Assembly (NCBI GenBank): GCA_038924905.1
Contig: JBCKUK010000033.1
Coordinates: forward strand, 1 to 14,903
Length of the DNA stretch: 14,903 nucleotides
Source of the DNA: JBCKUK01 sp038924905
GTDB lineage: Bacteria > Pseudomonadota > Gammaproteobacteria > Burkholderiales > Methylophilaceae
Direction of reading: 5' to 3'
Shown here: positions 5,510 to 12,733 of the stretch, piece after piece
How positions within the stretch are numbered: position 1 is the first letter of the stretch
Layout of the letters: every line of letters starts with the position of its first letter
Notes under the pieces: generated by a model
Seen by the model: the letters and a program-made list of their open reading frames with translations, nothing else
What the model was told of the DNA's origin: nothing
The model's database searches: none
Translations under genes and position numbers: made by a program

Positions 5510-7156
5510 ATGACTAAATATGTTTTCGTTACCGGCGGGGTAGTCTCCTCTCTAGGTAAAGGCATTGCGGCCGCCAGTCTGGGCGCCATTCTCGAATCGC
5601 GTGGCATCAAAGTGACCATGCTCAAGCTTGACCCCTATATTAACGTTGACCCCGGCACCATGAGCCCATTCCAGCACGGTGAAGTGTTTGTGACCGATGA
5701 CGGCGCAGAAACTGATCTTGATCTCGGCCATTACGAGCGTTTTATCAGCACCCGTATGGGTAAACGCAACAACTTTACCACCGGTCAGATTTATGAATCT
5801 GTCATCAAAAAAGAGCGCCGCGGCGAATACCTGGGCAAAACCGTGCAGGTGATTCCGCATATTACCGACGAAATCAAAACCCATATAAAACGCGGCGCCG
5901 AGGGCAGCGACGTTGCTATTGTTGAGGTTGGCGGTACGGTGGGCGATATTGAATCCTTGCCGTTCCTGGAGGCCATTCGCCAGATGGGCATAGAAGAAGG
6001 CCGCAGTAATGCCTGTTATATTCACCTGACATTGGTGCCGTGGATTCCCACTGCCGGTGAGCTGAAAACCAAGCCAACCCAGCATTCGGTGAAAGAGCTG
6101 CGTGAGATCGGTATTCAGCCGGATATCCTGTTATGTCGTGCCGACCGCAGCATTCCGGAAGAAGAAAAGAAGAAGATTGCACTGTTTACCAATGTGTCGC
6201 CAGAGGCTGTTATTTCAGCAGTGGATGCCGACTCCATCTACAAGATCCCCGGATTGCTGCATGACCAGATTATTGATGAAATCGTTTGCCATAAGCTCGA
6301 TATTCTTGCCCGTGCGGCCGATTTATCGAGTTGGGACAAAATTGTAAAGGCGCTGGAACAGCCGCAGCATGAAGTCAATGTCGCTTTTGTTGGCAAGTAT
6401 GTTGACCTGACTGAATCCTATAAATCGTTGACCGAGGCGATGATACACGCCGGTATCCACACCCAGTCCAAGGTGCGTATTCATTACATCGATTCGGAAG
6501 GCATAGAAAAGAACGGTACGGCAGCGCTGGAAAAAATGGACGCGATTCTGGTGCCAGGCGGTTTTGGTAAGCGCGGTACCGAGGGCAAGATTGCGGCGAT
6601 TGGCTATGCCAGAAAGAACAAGATTCCTTACCTGGGGATTTGCCTGGGAATGCAGCTGGCGGTGATTGAATTTGCACGTAACGCTGCCAAACTGAAAGAT
6701 GCAAACAGCACCGAATTCAATCCTGACACCCCGCATCCGGTCATCGGCCTCATAACCGAATGGCAAACCGCCGATGGCAAACTGGAAAAGCGCGACGAAA
6801 ACTCTGATCTGGGCGGCACCATGCGTCTGGGCGCGCAGCGTTGCCCCATGGTAGCTGGTACTTTAGCCGCAAAAATCTACGGCAAGGAAGTCAATGAACG
6901 TCATCGTCACCGTTTTGAAGTGAACAATCATTATGTGGAACAATTGAAGGCGGCAGGTTTGATTATTGCTGCGCGCACACCCACTGAAAACCTGTGCGAG
7001 ATAATCGAGTTGCCGCAGGAAATGCACCCCTGGTTTGTTGCCTGCCAGTTCCACCCGGAATTTACTTCCAATCCACGTACCGGGCACCCACTATTTACAG
7101 CCTTTATTACTGCTGCTTTGGAACGGCATAAAATTAGCGCGAAGGGGAAAAAGTGA
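5510..7156 (+). CDS. pyrG: CTP synthase (glutamine-hydrolysing)
   Basis: PyrG converts UTP to CTP with ATP and glutamine-derived ammonia, the last step of de novo pyrimidine nucleotide synthesis. At 548 residues it is full length. The N-terminal synthetase domain starts with KYVFVTGGVVSSLGKGI and continues with KLDPYINVDPGTMSPFQHGE and ETDLDLGHYERF. The C-terminal class I glutamine amidotransferase domain has GICLGMQ with nucleophile Cys378, and QFHPEF with His515 and Glu517, so the catalytic triad is intact. The ribosome binding site is poor (aaaagaa), and a probable promoter lies at 5447-5475. Its last 4 nt overlap the kdsA start (GTGA). In Betaproteobacteria pyrG-kdsA-eno-ftsB commonly form one run, as here except for a repeat element before eno. 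Confidence 0.98.
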   Translation: MTKYVFVTGGVVSSLGKGIAAASLGAILESRGIKVTMLKLDPYINVDPGTMSPFQHGEVFVTDDGAETDLDLGHYERFISTRMGKRNNFTTGQIYESVIKKERRGEYLGKTVQVIPHITDEIKTHIKRGAEGSDVAIVEVGGTVGDIESLPFLEAIRQMGIEEGRSNACYIHLTLVPWIPTAGELKTKPTQHSVKELREIGIQPDILLCRADRSIPEEEKKKIALFTNVSPEAVISAVDADSIYKIPGLLHDQIIDEIVCHKLDILARAADLSSWDKIVKALEQPQHEVNVAFVGKYVDLTESYKSLTEAMIHAGIHTQSKVRIHYIDSEGIEKNGTAALEKMDAILVPGGFGKRGTEGKIAAIGYARKNKIPYLGICLGMQLAVIEFARNAAKLKDANSTEFNPDTPHPVIGLITEWQTADGKLEKRDENSDLGGTMRLGAQRCPMVAGTLAAKIYGKEVNERHRHRFEVNNHYVEQLKAAGLIIAARTPTENLCEIIELPQEMHPWFVACQFHPEFTSNPRTGHPLFTAFITAALERHKISAKGKK

Positions 7157-7992
7157 AGCTCTGTGGTTTTGAAGCCGGATTAACACACCCTTTATTCCTG
7201 ATTGCCGGTCCCTGCGTGATTGAATCGGAGCAAATGGCGCTGGATACCGCCGGTCAGCTTAAGGAAATATGCGCCGCAGTGGGTATCCCGTTCATCTACA
7301 AATCTTCCTACGACAAAGCCAACCGCAGCTCCAACAAAACCTTCCGCGGTTTTGGTATAGCAGAAGGCTTACGTATTCTGGATGAAGTGAAACGCCAGAT
7401 TGGCGTGCCGGTATTGACTGATGTGCATACCGCAGAGCAGGTAGCCGAAGTGGCAGCAGTAGTGGATGTGCTGCAAACGCCCGCATTCTTGTGCCGCCAG
7501 ACGGATTTTATTAGCGCGGTAGCGACTTGCGGCAAGCCGGTGAATATCAAGAAAGGCCAGTTTTTGGCGCCTGGTGATATGAAGCAAGTGGTGCAAAAAG
7601 CTAGAGAAGCTAACGGCGGCTTGGATAACATTATGGTGTGTGAGCGTGGCGTATCATTTGGTTATAACACGCTGGTTTCAGATATGCGCAGCCTGGCGAT
7701 TATGCGTGAAACCAATTGCCCGGTGGTGTTTGACGCCACGCACACGGTGCAGCAACCGGGCGGTCAGGGCGACAAGAGCGGCGGCCAACGCGAGCATGTA
7801 CCGGTATTGGCACGTGCAGCCGTGGCTAGCGGCATCGCCGGTATTTTTATGGAAACGCATCCTGACCCAACCAAAGCCTTATCCGATGGTCCCAATGCCT
7901 GGCCATTAGGTAAAATGAAAGCATTGTTGGAGGCTCTGATAGAGATTGACAGTGTTGCGAAGCGGCACGGGTTTATAGAACAAGAACTTTAA
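7153..7992 (+). CDS. kdsA: 3-deoxy-8-phosphooctulonate synthase (KDO-8-phosphate synthase), metal-dependent type
   Basis: KdsA condenses phosphoenolpyruvate with arabinose-5-phosphate to make KDO-8-phosphate, a precursor of lipopolysaccharide inner core, which marks the host as Gram-negative. The 279-residue protein starts at GTG 7153, overlapping pyrG by 4 nt, with a strong ribosome binding site, gaagggg, inside the pyrG end. The motif IAGPCVIES places Cys21 where the metal-dependent class (Aquifex aeolicus type) has its metal-binding cysteine; E. coli KdsA has asparagine there. Other expected ligands are seen in FDATHTVQQPGG (His), METHPDP (Glu) and LSDGPN (Asp). The substrate-binding block YKSSYDKANRSS is intact. 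A MITE-like element begins at the last base of its stop codon. Confidence 0.97.
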   Translation: MKLCGFEAGLTHPLFLIAGPCVIESEQMALDTAGQLKEICAAVGIPFIYKSSYDKANRSSNKTFRGFGIAEGLRILDEVKRQIGVPVLTDVHTAEQVAEVAAVVDVLQTPAFLCRQTDFISAVATCGKPVNIKKGQFLAPGDMKQVVQKAREANGGLDNIMVCERGVSFGYNTLVSDMRSLAIMRETNCPVVFDATHTVQQPGGQGDKSGGQREHVPVLARAAVASGIAGIFMETHPDPTKALSDGPNAWPLGKMKALLEALIEIDSVAKRHGFIEQEL

Positions 7993-8144
7993 GCCACAGA
8001 GGACACAGAGTTCACAGAGAACTGCAAAACCTAAATAAAAATAATCGGTAATTGCGTCAATATTCAGGCTAGGTAATTTTTATTACAGTGTTTGTTTCTT
8101 TTTTTAGTTAGATTTTCTCTGTGAGCTCTGTGTCCTCTGTGGCT
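7992..8144 (-). mobile_element. MITE-like element, copy 2 (153 bp, inverted relative to copy 1)
   Basis: The ends are the same as in copy 1 (agccacagaggacacagag and its inverse). The reverse complement aligns end to end with 4602-4751 with small indels; by eye about four of five positions agree, highest in the ends and in the internal block aattgcgtcaatattc (8050-8065). It abuts the kdsA stop codon and ends 37 bp before the eno ATG, outside the eno ribosome binding site. It has no ORF. Both copies may fold into long hairpins on RNA and could reduce read-through from kdsA into eno. Confidence 0.85.
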
Positions 8145-8181
8145 AGTTTAGTTTTTAAGATTTAAATTTAAGGAAAATATC

Positions 8182-9468
8182 ATGAGCGCAATCGTAGACA
8201 TCATCGCCCGCGAAATTCTTGATTCACGTGGCAACCCCACGGTAGAAGCCGATGTACTGCTGGAATCCGGCATCATTGGCCGTGCCGCCGTGCCTTCTGG
8301 TGCATCTACCGGAAGCAAGGAGGCAGTTGAGCTGCGTGATGGCGATAAAACGCGCTATCTGGGCAAGGGCGTGCTGCAGGCGGTGGAGAACGTGAATACC
8401 GAAATCTGCGAAGCGATTATTGGCCTGGATGCTGAAGAACAAAGTTTTATCGATCATGCGCTGATTGATCTGGATGGTACTGATAACAAGGCCAGACTTG
8501 GCGCCAATGCGATTCTAGCCGTTTCTATGGCTTGCGCGCGCGCTGCTGCTGAAGAATGTGGCTTGCCGCTTTATCGTTATCTGGGCGGTTCAGGGCGGAT
8601 GCAATTGCCAACGCCGATGATGAATATTATCAACGGCGGTGCCCACGCCGATAACAGTGTGGATATGCAGGAATTCATGATTATCCCGGCTGGTCGCCCG
8701 AGCTTCCGTGAGGCTTTGCGCTGCGGTGCCGAGGTGTTTCATGCCTTGCATAAAATACTGCACAAAAAAGGTCTGGCAACCACAGTAGGCGATGAGGGCG
8801 GCTTTGCGCCCAACTTGCCGTCGAATGAATCCGCCATTCAATATATTATGGAAGCTATCTCGGCTGCCGGTTACGAGCCGGGGAGTGATGTGCTGATAGG
8901 TCTGGATTGTGCCAGCTCCGAGTTTTACAAGGATGGCATGTATCATCTCGCCTCTGAAGGCCTGCAACTGACTTCTGCGCAATTGACCGACTACCTGGCT
9001 ACCTGGTGTGACAAGTACCCCATTATCAGTATTGAAGATGGCATGAGTGAGCACGACTGGGATGGTTGGGAGGTGCTTACGCATCGTCTGGGCGACAGCG
9101 TGCAGCTGGTGGGTGATGATGTGTTTGTCACCAATGCCAAAATTCTGCAAGAGGGCATCAAGCGCGGCATCGCTAATTCCGTGCTGATCAAGGTCAACCA
9201 GATTGGTACGCTGACTGAAACATTCAGCACCATCGAGACTGCCAAGCGCGCCGGCTATACCTCGGTGATTTCGCATCGCTCGGGAGAAACTGAAGATACA
9301 ACCATTGCTGATATAGCAGTCGCCACCAATGCCTTGCAAATCAAGACTGGGTCGCTGTCACGTTCCGAGCGCATTGCCAAATATAACCAGCTACTGCGCA
9401 TTGAAGAAGAGCTGGGCGATGCGACGAGATATGCGGGCAGGGATGCATTTTATCAACTTGTTGCTTAG
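8182..9468 (+). CDS. eno: Enolase (phosphopyruvate hydratase)
   Basis: Enolase interconverts 2-phosphoglycerate and phosphoenolpyruvate in glycolysis and gluconeogenesis, and is also a component of the RNA degradosome in some bacteria. The 428-residue protein is full length and begins with the family block AREILDSRGNPTVEADV. The loop PSGASTGSKEA, the acid residues in GDEGGFAPN, magnesium ligands Asp242 (GLDCASSEF), Glu285 (SIEDGMSE) and Asp312 or Asp313 (VGDDVFVTN), the base Lys337 in LIKVNQIGT, and SHRSGETED are all present. The ribosome binding site aagga lies 7 nt before the ATG. The gene supplies phosphoenolpyruvate, also a substrate of the kdsA product upstream. It is separated from kdsA by the second MITE-like element and precedes ftsB by 16 nt. 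Confidence 0.98.
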   Translation: MSAIVDIIAREILDSRGNPTVEADVLLESGIIGRAAVPSGASTGSKEAVELRDGDKTRYLGKGVLQAVENVNTEICEAIIGLDAEEQSFIDHALIDLDGTDNKARLGANAILAVSMACARAAAEECGLPLYRYLGGSGRMQLPTPMMNIINGGAHADNSVDMQEFMIIPAGRPSFREALRCGAEVFHALHKILHKKGLATTVGDEGGFAPNLPSNESAIQYIMEAISAAGYEPGSDVLIGLDCASSEFYKDGMYHLASEGLQLTSAQLTDYLATWCDKYPIISIEDGMSEHDWDGWEVLTHRLGDSVQLVGDDVFVTNAKILQEGIKRGIANSVLIKVNQIGTLTETFSTIETAKRAGYTSVISHRSGETEDTTIADIAVATNALQIKTGSLSRSERIAKYNQLLRIEEELGDATRYAGRDAFYQLVA

Positions 9469-9484
9469 GTGGTAATTTCCCAAG

Positions 9485-9799
9485 GTGCGAGTTCTAACCC
9501 TGATTTTTGTTATATTAATTGCTTTGCTACAATACCCGCTGTGGCTGGGTAAGGGCAGTTGGTTGCGCGTGTGGGATTTAAACCGGCAGATTACCGAGCA
9601 AAAAGCAGCCAATACTGCGTTAAAGACCCGTAACGATGCGGTTGATGCCGAAGTGCGCGACCTCAAGCAAGGCTATGCGGCGATTGAGGAGCGCGCTCGC
9701 AGCGAACTGGGTATGGTGAAGCACGATGAAGTGTTTTATCAGGTTTTGCAGTCGGACATTCCCATAGTCAAGCCAAAACCTGCACCAAGGAAGCCCTGA
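9485..9799 (+). CDS. ftsB: Cell division protein FtsB
   Basis: FtsB is a small bitopic inner-membrane protein that forms the FtsQLB complex of the divisome and helps activate septal peptidoglycan synthesis. The 104-residue protein has a transmembrane segment at about residues 3-20 near its very short N-terminus, then the conserved YPLWLGKGS. A periplasmic coiled coil follows (about 28-70) with the late motif EERARSELGMVKHDEVFYQV. The tail is rich in proline and lysine. The start is GTG at 9485. A purine-rich stretch, aggtgg, overlapping the eno stop, about 12 nt upstream, is the likely ribosome binding site. The eno-ftsB linkage is classical in Proteobacteria and supports the call. Confidence 0.95.
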   Translation: MRVLTLIFVILIALLQYPLWLGKGSWLRVWDLNRQITEQKAANTALKTRNDAVDAEVRDLKQGYAAIEERARSELGMVKHDEVFYQVLQSDIPIVKPKPAPRKP

Positions 9800-9832
9800 G
9801 CAGACCCTCTCAATTAACCTTGATGCAGGCTC

Positions 9833-10594
9833 TTAATTTTTTTCTTGAGGTTCTCCATCTCGAGGCCTGGGGTGCTGCGTGTGCTTAAGTATGCCACGTA
9901 AAATATTTACCTCTTCTTTTTCCAACCGGGCTCGGGCGTATATTCGGCGTATGCGTTGCATCAGGCGGCCGGGGGCGGTAGCGTTGAGAAAGCCGATTTT
10001 GATAAGTGTTTCTTCCATATGCTGGTAAAAGCCTTCCACATCTTCATTGGCCGCCAGCAATGTGGCAGCGTCCGCGCTCTTTATGGTACCGTCCAGCAAG
10101 GCCATGCGTACTTCATAGCTCATTACTTGTACAGCAGCTGCCAGATTGAGTGAGGAGAATTCCGGGTCAGTCGGAATCATCGATAACTGCTGGCATAAAT
10201 CCAGCTCGGCATTAGAAAGTCCACTCATCTCAGTGCCAAGTACCAGCGCTACTTTTTCCGTGCCGGCTATTTCAGCAACCTGGGCGGCAGCTTCTCGCGC
10301 TGTAAGCAACTCATGCGAAAGCTGTCGTCTTCGGGCGGTCAGTCCAATAGCGACCGCACAGCCTATAAGTGCCTCTTCCAGAGATTTGCAAACATGGGCA
10401 GCTTGCAGAATATCAACTGCACCGCAAGCCATGGCGTCAGCCTCCTTGTCGGGGAATATCCTCGGAGCGACCAGATATAACTGGCTCAAGCCCATGGTTT
10501 TCATCGCCCTGGCAGCCGCGCCAATATTGCCTGGGTGGCTGGTCTGGCAAAGCACAATGCGCACATTGGCAAGAAGATGGAGTTTGGAAGTCAT
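9833..10594 (-). CDS. trmJ: tRNA (cytidine/uridine-32)-2'-O-methyltransferase TrmJ
   Basis: TrmJ is a SPOUT-fold methyltransferase that uses S-adenosylmethionine to methylate the ribose of nucleotide 32 in the anticodon loop of certain tRNAs. The 253-residue length fits. Motif 1 is SHPGNIGAAARAMKTMGL, with the conserved Asn23 and Arg29. The cofactor-knot motifs are GTEMSGLSNAEL (120-131) and SSLNLAAAVQV (147-157). The C-terminal helical extension (RIRRIYARARLEKEEVNILRGIL) is typical of proteobacterial TrmJ. The start has no clear ribosome binding site, so a start a few codons downstream, nearer ANVRIVL, cannot be excluded. It converges with ftsB (33-nt gap) and diverges from suhB. Confidence 0.94.
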   Translation of the reverse strand: MTSKLHLLANVRIVLCQTSHPGNIGAAARAMKTMGLSQLYLVAPRIFPDKEADAMACGAVDILQAAHVCKSLEEALIGCAVAIGLTARRRQLSHELLTAREAAAQVAEIAGTEKVALVLGTEMSGLSNAELDLCQQLSMIPTDPEFSSLNLAAAVQVMSYEVRMALLDGTIKSADAATLLAANEDVEGFYQHMEETLIKIGFLNATAPGRLMQRIRRIYARARLEKEEVNILRGILKHTQHPRPRDGEPQEKN

Positions 10595-10707
10595 GGCGAT
10601 AACAAGTAAAATAACATTTTAACAGTTCTTTAAAACACAGCGACTAGGGGTCGCGTGGTTTATCCCGGTCCCTATAGTACAGACAATCTTAAATCAGAAA
10701 AAACAAT

Positions 10708-11520
10708 ATGCATCCAATGCTCTCTGTCGCGGTGAAGGCCGCACGTCGCGCCGGTGGTATTATCACCCGCGCTTCATCTGATGTGGGTGCACTCAAAGTG
10801 CACAGCAAAAGCTTTAACGATTTTGTGACCGAGGTGGATCATGCCGCCGAACGCACCATTATCGAGACCTTGCAGGGTGCCTATCCAGACCACGGCTTTC
10901 TGGGTGAAGAGAGTGGAAAGTCGAACGTGGAGGCAGAAAACATCTGGATTATTGACCCGCTCGATGGCACTACCAATTTTCTGCATGGTTTCCCGCAATA
11001 TGCTGTTTCTATCGCCTTGCAGCAGCAGGGCATACTCACCCAGGCGGTGATTTACGACCCTAACCGCAACGATTTATTTACTGCCACGCGTGGCCGTGGC
11101 GCATTTTTAAATGACAAACGCATCCGTGTGAGTAGCCGTGTCAAGCTGCAGGAATCCATCATAGGCACTGGCCTGCCGTTCCGCGATTTTCAGCATCTCG
11201 ACACCTACCTTGTGATGTTTAAGGACATGATTAAAAAGACTGCTGGCCTGCGCCGTCCCGGCTCAGCCGCGCTTGATCTGGCCTACGTGGCAGCAGGCTG
11301 GTACGACGGCTTTTGGGAGATTGGATTATCCAAATGGGACATTGCCGCAGGCGGTTTGCTGATACAGGAGGCAGGCGGCATCGTGGGGGATTTTGAAGGT
11401 AACGAAAGCTGGATTGAAACCGGCAATATCGTTGCCGGCAACCCCAAAATATTCAGTCAATTATTACAAACACTGGCACCACATTTGACGGACGCTCTTA
11501 AATCCCCGGACAAGAAATAG
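10708..11520 (+). CDS. suhB: Inositol-1-monophosphatase family protein SuhB
   Basis: SuhB is a Mg2+-dependent inositol monophosphatase. In E. coli it is also part of the Nus/rRNA antitermination machinery, a role that may or may not hold here. The 270-residue protein begins MHPML as in E. coli. It shows the metal-site signatures GEESG with Glu67, WIIDPLDGTTNFLHG with Asp83 and Asp86, and WDIAAGGLLIQEAGG with Asp211. RRPGSAALDLAYVAAG (182-197) is also characteristic. No Shine-Dalgarno is evident. A possible -10, tatagt (10673-10678), lacks a good -35. It sits inside an imperfect dyad (actagggg ... ccctatagt, 10643-10679). The divergent trmJ-suhB arrangement is frequently seen in Beta- and Gammaproteobacteria. 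Confidence 0.95.
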   Translation: MHPMLSVAVKAARRAGGIITRASSDVGALKVHSKSFNDFVTEVDHAAERTIIETLQGAYPDHGFLGEESGKSNVEAENIWIIDPLDGTTNFLHGFPQYAVSIALQQQGILTQAVIYDPNRNDLFTATRGRGAFLNDKRIRVSSRVKLQESIIGTGLPFRDFQHLDTYLVMFKDMIKKTAGLRRPGSAALDLAYVAAGWYDGFWEIGLSKWDIAAGGLLIQEAGGIVGDFEGNESWIETGNIVAGNPKIFSQLLQTLAPHLTDALKSPDKK

Positions 11521-11561
11521 CAGGGCAGGCACGGCAGCTAGCCCAAGCGATTATTTTATGT

Positions 11562-11647
11562 TGCATCAAGGTGAAGATAAGGCGGAGAGCCGAAGGCAGT
11601 GCAGGGTGTACGGCGAGGCGCGACAACGCCATATTCGCCTTGATGCA
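11562..11647. repeat. Intergenic repeat with inverted ends at the suhB/slyD convergence point
   Basis: The left end tgcatcaaggtgaa and the right end ttcgccttgatgca are inverse copies with one mismatch, and the similarity extends further inward with small gaps. The interior (11589-11617) resembles copy B of the repeat before nrdR. It fills most of the 135-bp gap between two convergent genes, so a role as a bidirectional terminator or insulating hairpin is plausible but inferred. No run of T following a stem, as in a classic intrinsic terminator, was seen. Confidence 0.7.
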
Positions 11648-11655
11648 GCGTAAAG

Positions 11656-12138
11656 CTAGTGGTGGTGATGCCCACCTGCGCCATGCACATGCCCATGATC
11701 TTCTTCTTCTTTTATGGCGCTACGTATCGCAGTAATGGTAGCCCTGAACAGTACGCGCTGCCCGGCCCAGGGATGGTTGCCATCCACCATTACTTTGCCA
11801 TCCCCGATATCGGTGATGGTGTAGAGAATCACCTCACCCGTTTCGTCTTCGCCTTCAAATTGCATGCCGACCTTAAGATCCTGCGCCGGAAAAGCCGCTA
11901 CCGGCTCCATTTGCACCAGGGTTTCGTCGTATTCGCCAAAGGCATCTGCTGGTTCCAGGGTGATTTCGACGGTATCACCAACTGATTTGCCATGCAGTTC
12001 TTCTTCCACCCGTGGGAATATGTTGTCGTAGCCGCCATGCAGATAGCTTACCGGGTCTGCGCTGACTTCCAGGATATCGCCAGCGCTGTTACGGAGCTCA
12101 TAGGTGATGGTAACAACGGTATGCATGGCGATTTGCAT
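11656..12138 (-). CDS. slyD: FKBP-type peptidyl-prolyl cis-trans isomerase SlyD
   Basis: SlyD is a cytosolic prolyl isomerase and chaperone. In E. coli its metal-binding tail supplies nickel for hydrogenase maturation. The 160-residue protein has the split FKBP domain (about 5-70 and 129-145: TITYELRNSAGDILE, YLHGGYDNIFP, PADAFGEYDE). The insert-in-flap chaperone domain lies between (about 72-128), ending with VDGNHPWAGQ. The tail is a short histidine-rich segment, HGHVHGAGGHHHH. The E. coli tail is longer and also contains cysteines, and this protein has no cysteine at all. The ATG at 12138 could be replaced by the one at residue 5. It lies 51 nt downstream of bcp on the same strand, so the two are probably cotranscribed. 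Confidence 0.94.
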   Translation of the reverse strand: MQIAMHTVVTITYELRNSAGDILEVSADPVSYLHGGYDNIFPRVEEELHGKSVGDTVEITLEPADAFGEYDETLVQMEPVAAFPAQDLKVGMQFEGEDETGEVILYTITDIGDGKVMVDGNHPWAGQRVLFRATITAIRSAIKEEEDHGHVHGAGGHHHH

Positions 12139-12139
12139 T

Positions 12140-12158
12140 TTTAGAGATCCAGTCTAAA
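12140..12158 (-). promoter_or_regulatory. Small hairpin at the slyD translation start
   Basis: Read on the minus strand, tttaga and tctaaa form a 6-bp stem with a 7-nt loop that contains ggat, the only Shine-Dalgarno-like bases before the slyD ATG. The stem ends one base before the start codon, so it could modulate slyD translation. The stem is A/T-rich and weak. Confidence 0.25.
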
Positions 12159-12189
12159 GAGATTAAGGGGGTGTGGGGGAGAAAGTACG

Positions 12190-12654
12190 TCAGGCGAGGT
12201 TTTTGACCAGATTCAGTACTTCGGCCGCATGGCCTTTGGCTACCACACCATATTGGATATGGCGCAGAACGCCTGCGGCATCAATCACAAAGGTTGAGCG
12301 CACAATGCCCATTTTGCGTAGGCCGTCTTTTTCTTTTTCCTGCCATACGCCATATTTCTCGCAGACCCTGCCATCAACATCGGCGAGCAGATTGACGGTC
12401 AAGCCATGCTTGTCGCGGAAGTCAGCGTGGCTGATACAGTCGTCTTTACTTACCCCCAATATCAGCGTGTTGTATTTGACGAATTCATCTTCCAGATTGC
12501 TAAATTCGATGGCCTCCATGGTGCAGCCTGGAGTGTCATCTTTTGGGTAAAAATAAAGTACGACCGTGTTGCCGCGCAGCTTGGAGAGCTTGAACAACTC
12601 CATATCGGCATCGGGCAGGGAAAAATCCGGGGCAGTGGCGTTTAGCTGCAACAT
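12190..12654 (-). CDS. bcp: Thioredoxin-dependent thiol peroxidase (bacterioferritin comigratory protein, Bcp/PrxQ)
   Basis: Bcp reduces hydrogen peroxide and organic peroxides, taking electrons from thioredoxin. With the ATG at 12654 the protein has 154 residues, usual for the family; a TTG two codons upstream (12660) is an alternative start. The thioredoxin-fold features are APDFSLPD near the N-terminus, VVLYFYPKDDTPGCTMEA with the peroxidatic cysteine Cys44, and the conserved threonine three residues before it. The second cysteine usually found five residues later in two-Cys members is replaced by isoleucine. Two other cysteines occur (Cys73 in KDDCISH and Cys98 in GRVCEKYGV). RSTFVIDAAGVLRH and the C-terminal helix are normal. 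It diverges from roxA and precedes slyD. Confidence 0.95.
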   Translation of the reverse strand: MLQLNATAPDFSLPDADMELFKLSKLRGNTVVLYFYPKDDTPGCTMEAIEFSNLEDEFVKYNTLILGVSKDDCISHADFRDKHGLTVNLLADVDGRVCEKYGVWQEKEKDGLRKMGIVRSTFVIDAAGVLRHIQYGVVAKGHAAEVLNLVKNLA

Positions 12655-12721
12655 ATTCAATCAGGTAGGCGCTTTATGGTGAATTAACATGATTGGATTC
12701 TAACCCATTTCAGCAATACGC

Positions 12722-12727
12722 TATGAT
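12722..12727 (+). promoter_or_regulatory. Possible -10 element placing the roxA transcript start at its ATG
   Basis: TATGAT matches the sigma-70 -10 consensus at five of six positions. Its last base is 7 nt before the A of the roxA ATG (12734), so transcription would begin at or next to the start codon. No -35 with a 16-18 bp spacer is apparent, and no ribosome binding site precedes the ATG. A leaderless transcript is therefore possible but weakly supported. Confidence 0.3.
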
Positions 12728-12733
12728 GCCACT

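Noticed and set aside
5552..6085. A 177-residue minus-strand ORF opposite pyrG
   Set aside because: It is a shadow of the pyrG codon pattern with no family resemblance.
8590..9339. A 249-residue minus-strand ORF opposite eno
   Set aside because: It lies entirely antisense to a complete, motif-perfect enolase and has no ribosome binding site or recognisable domain. Long antisense frames are expected opposite codon-biased genes.
9800..9832. An intrinsic terminator between ftsB and trmJ
   Set aside because: There is a T-run (9837-9843), but no stem of more than about 4 bp precedes it, and the run lies within the trmJ 3' end.
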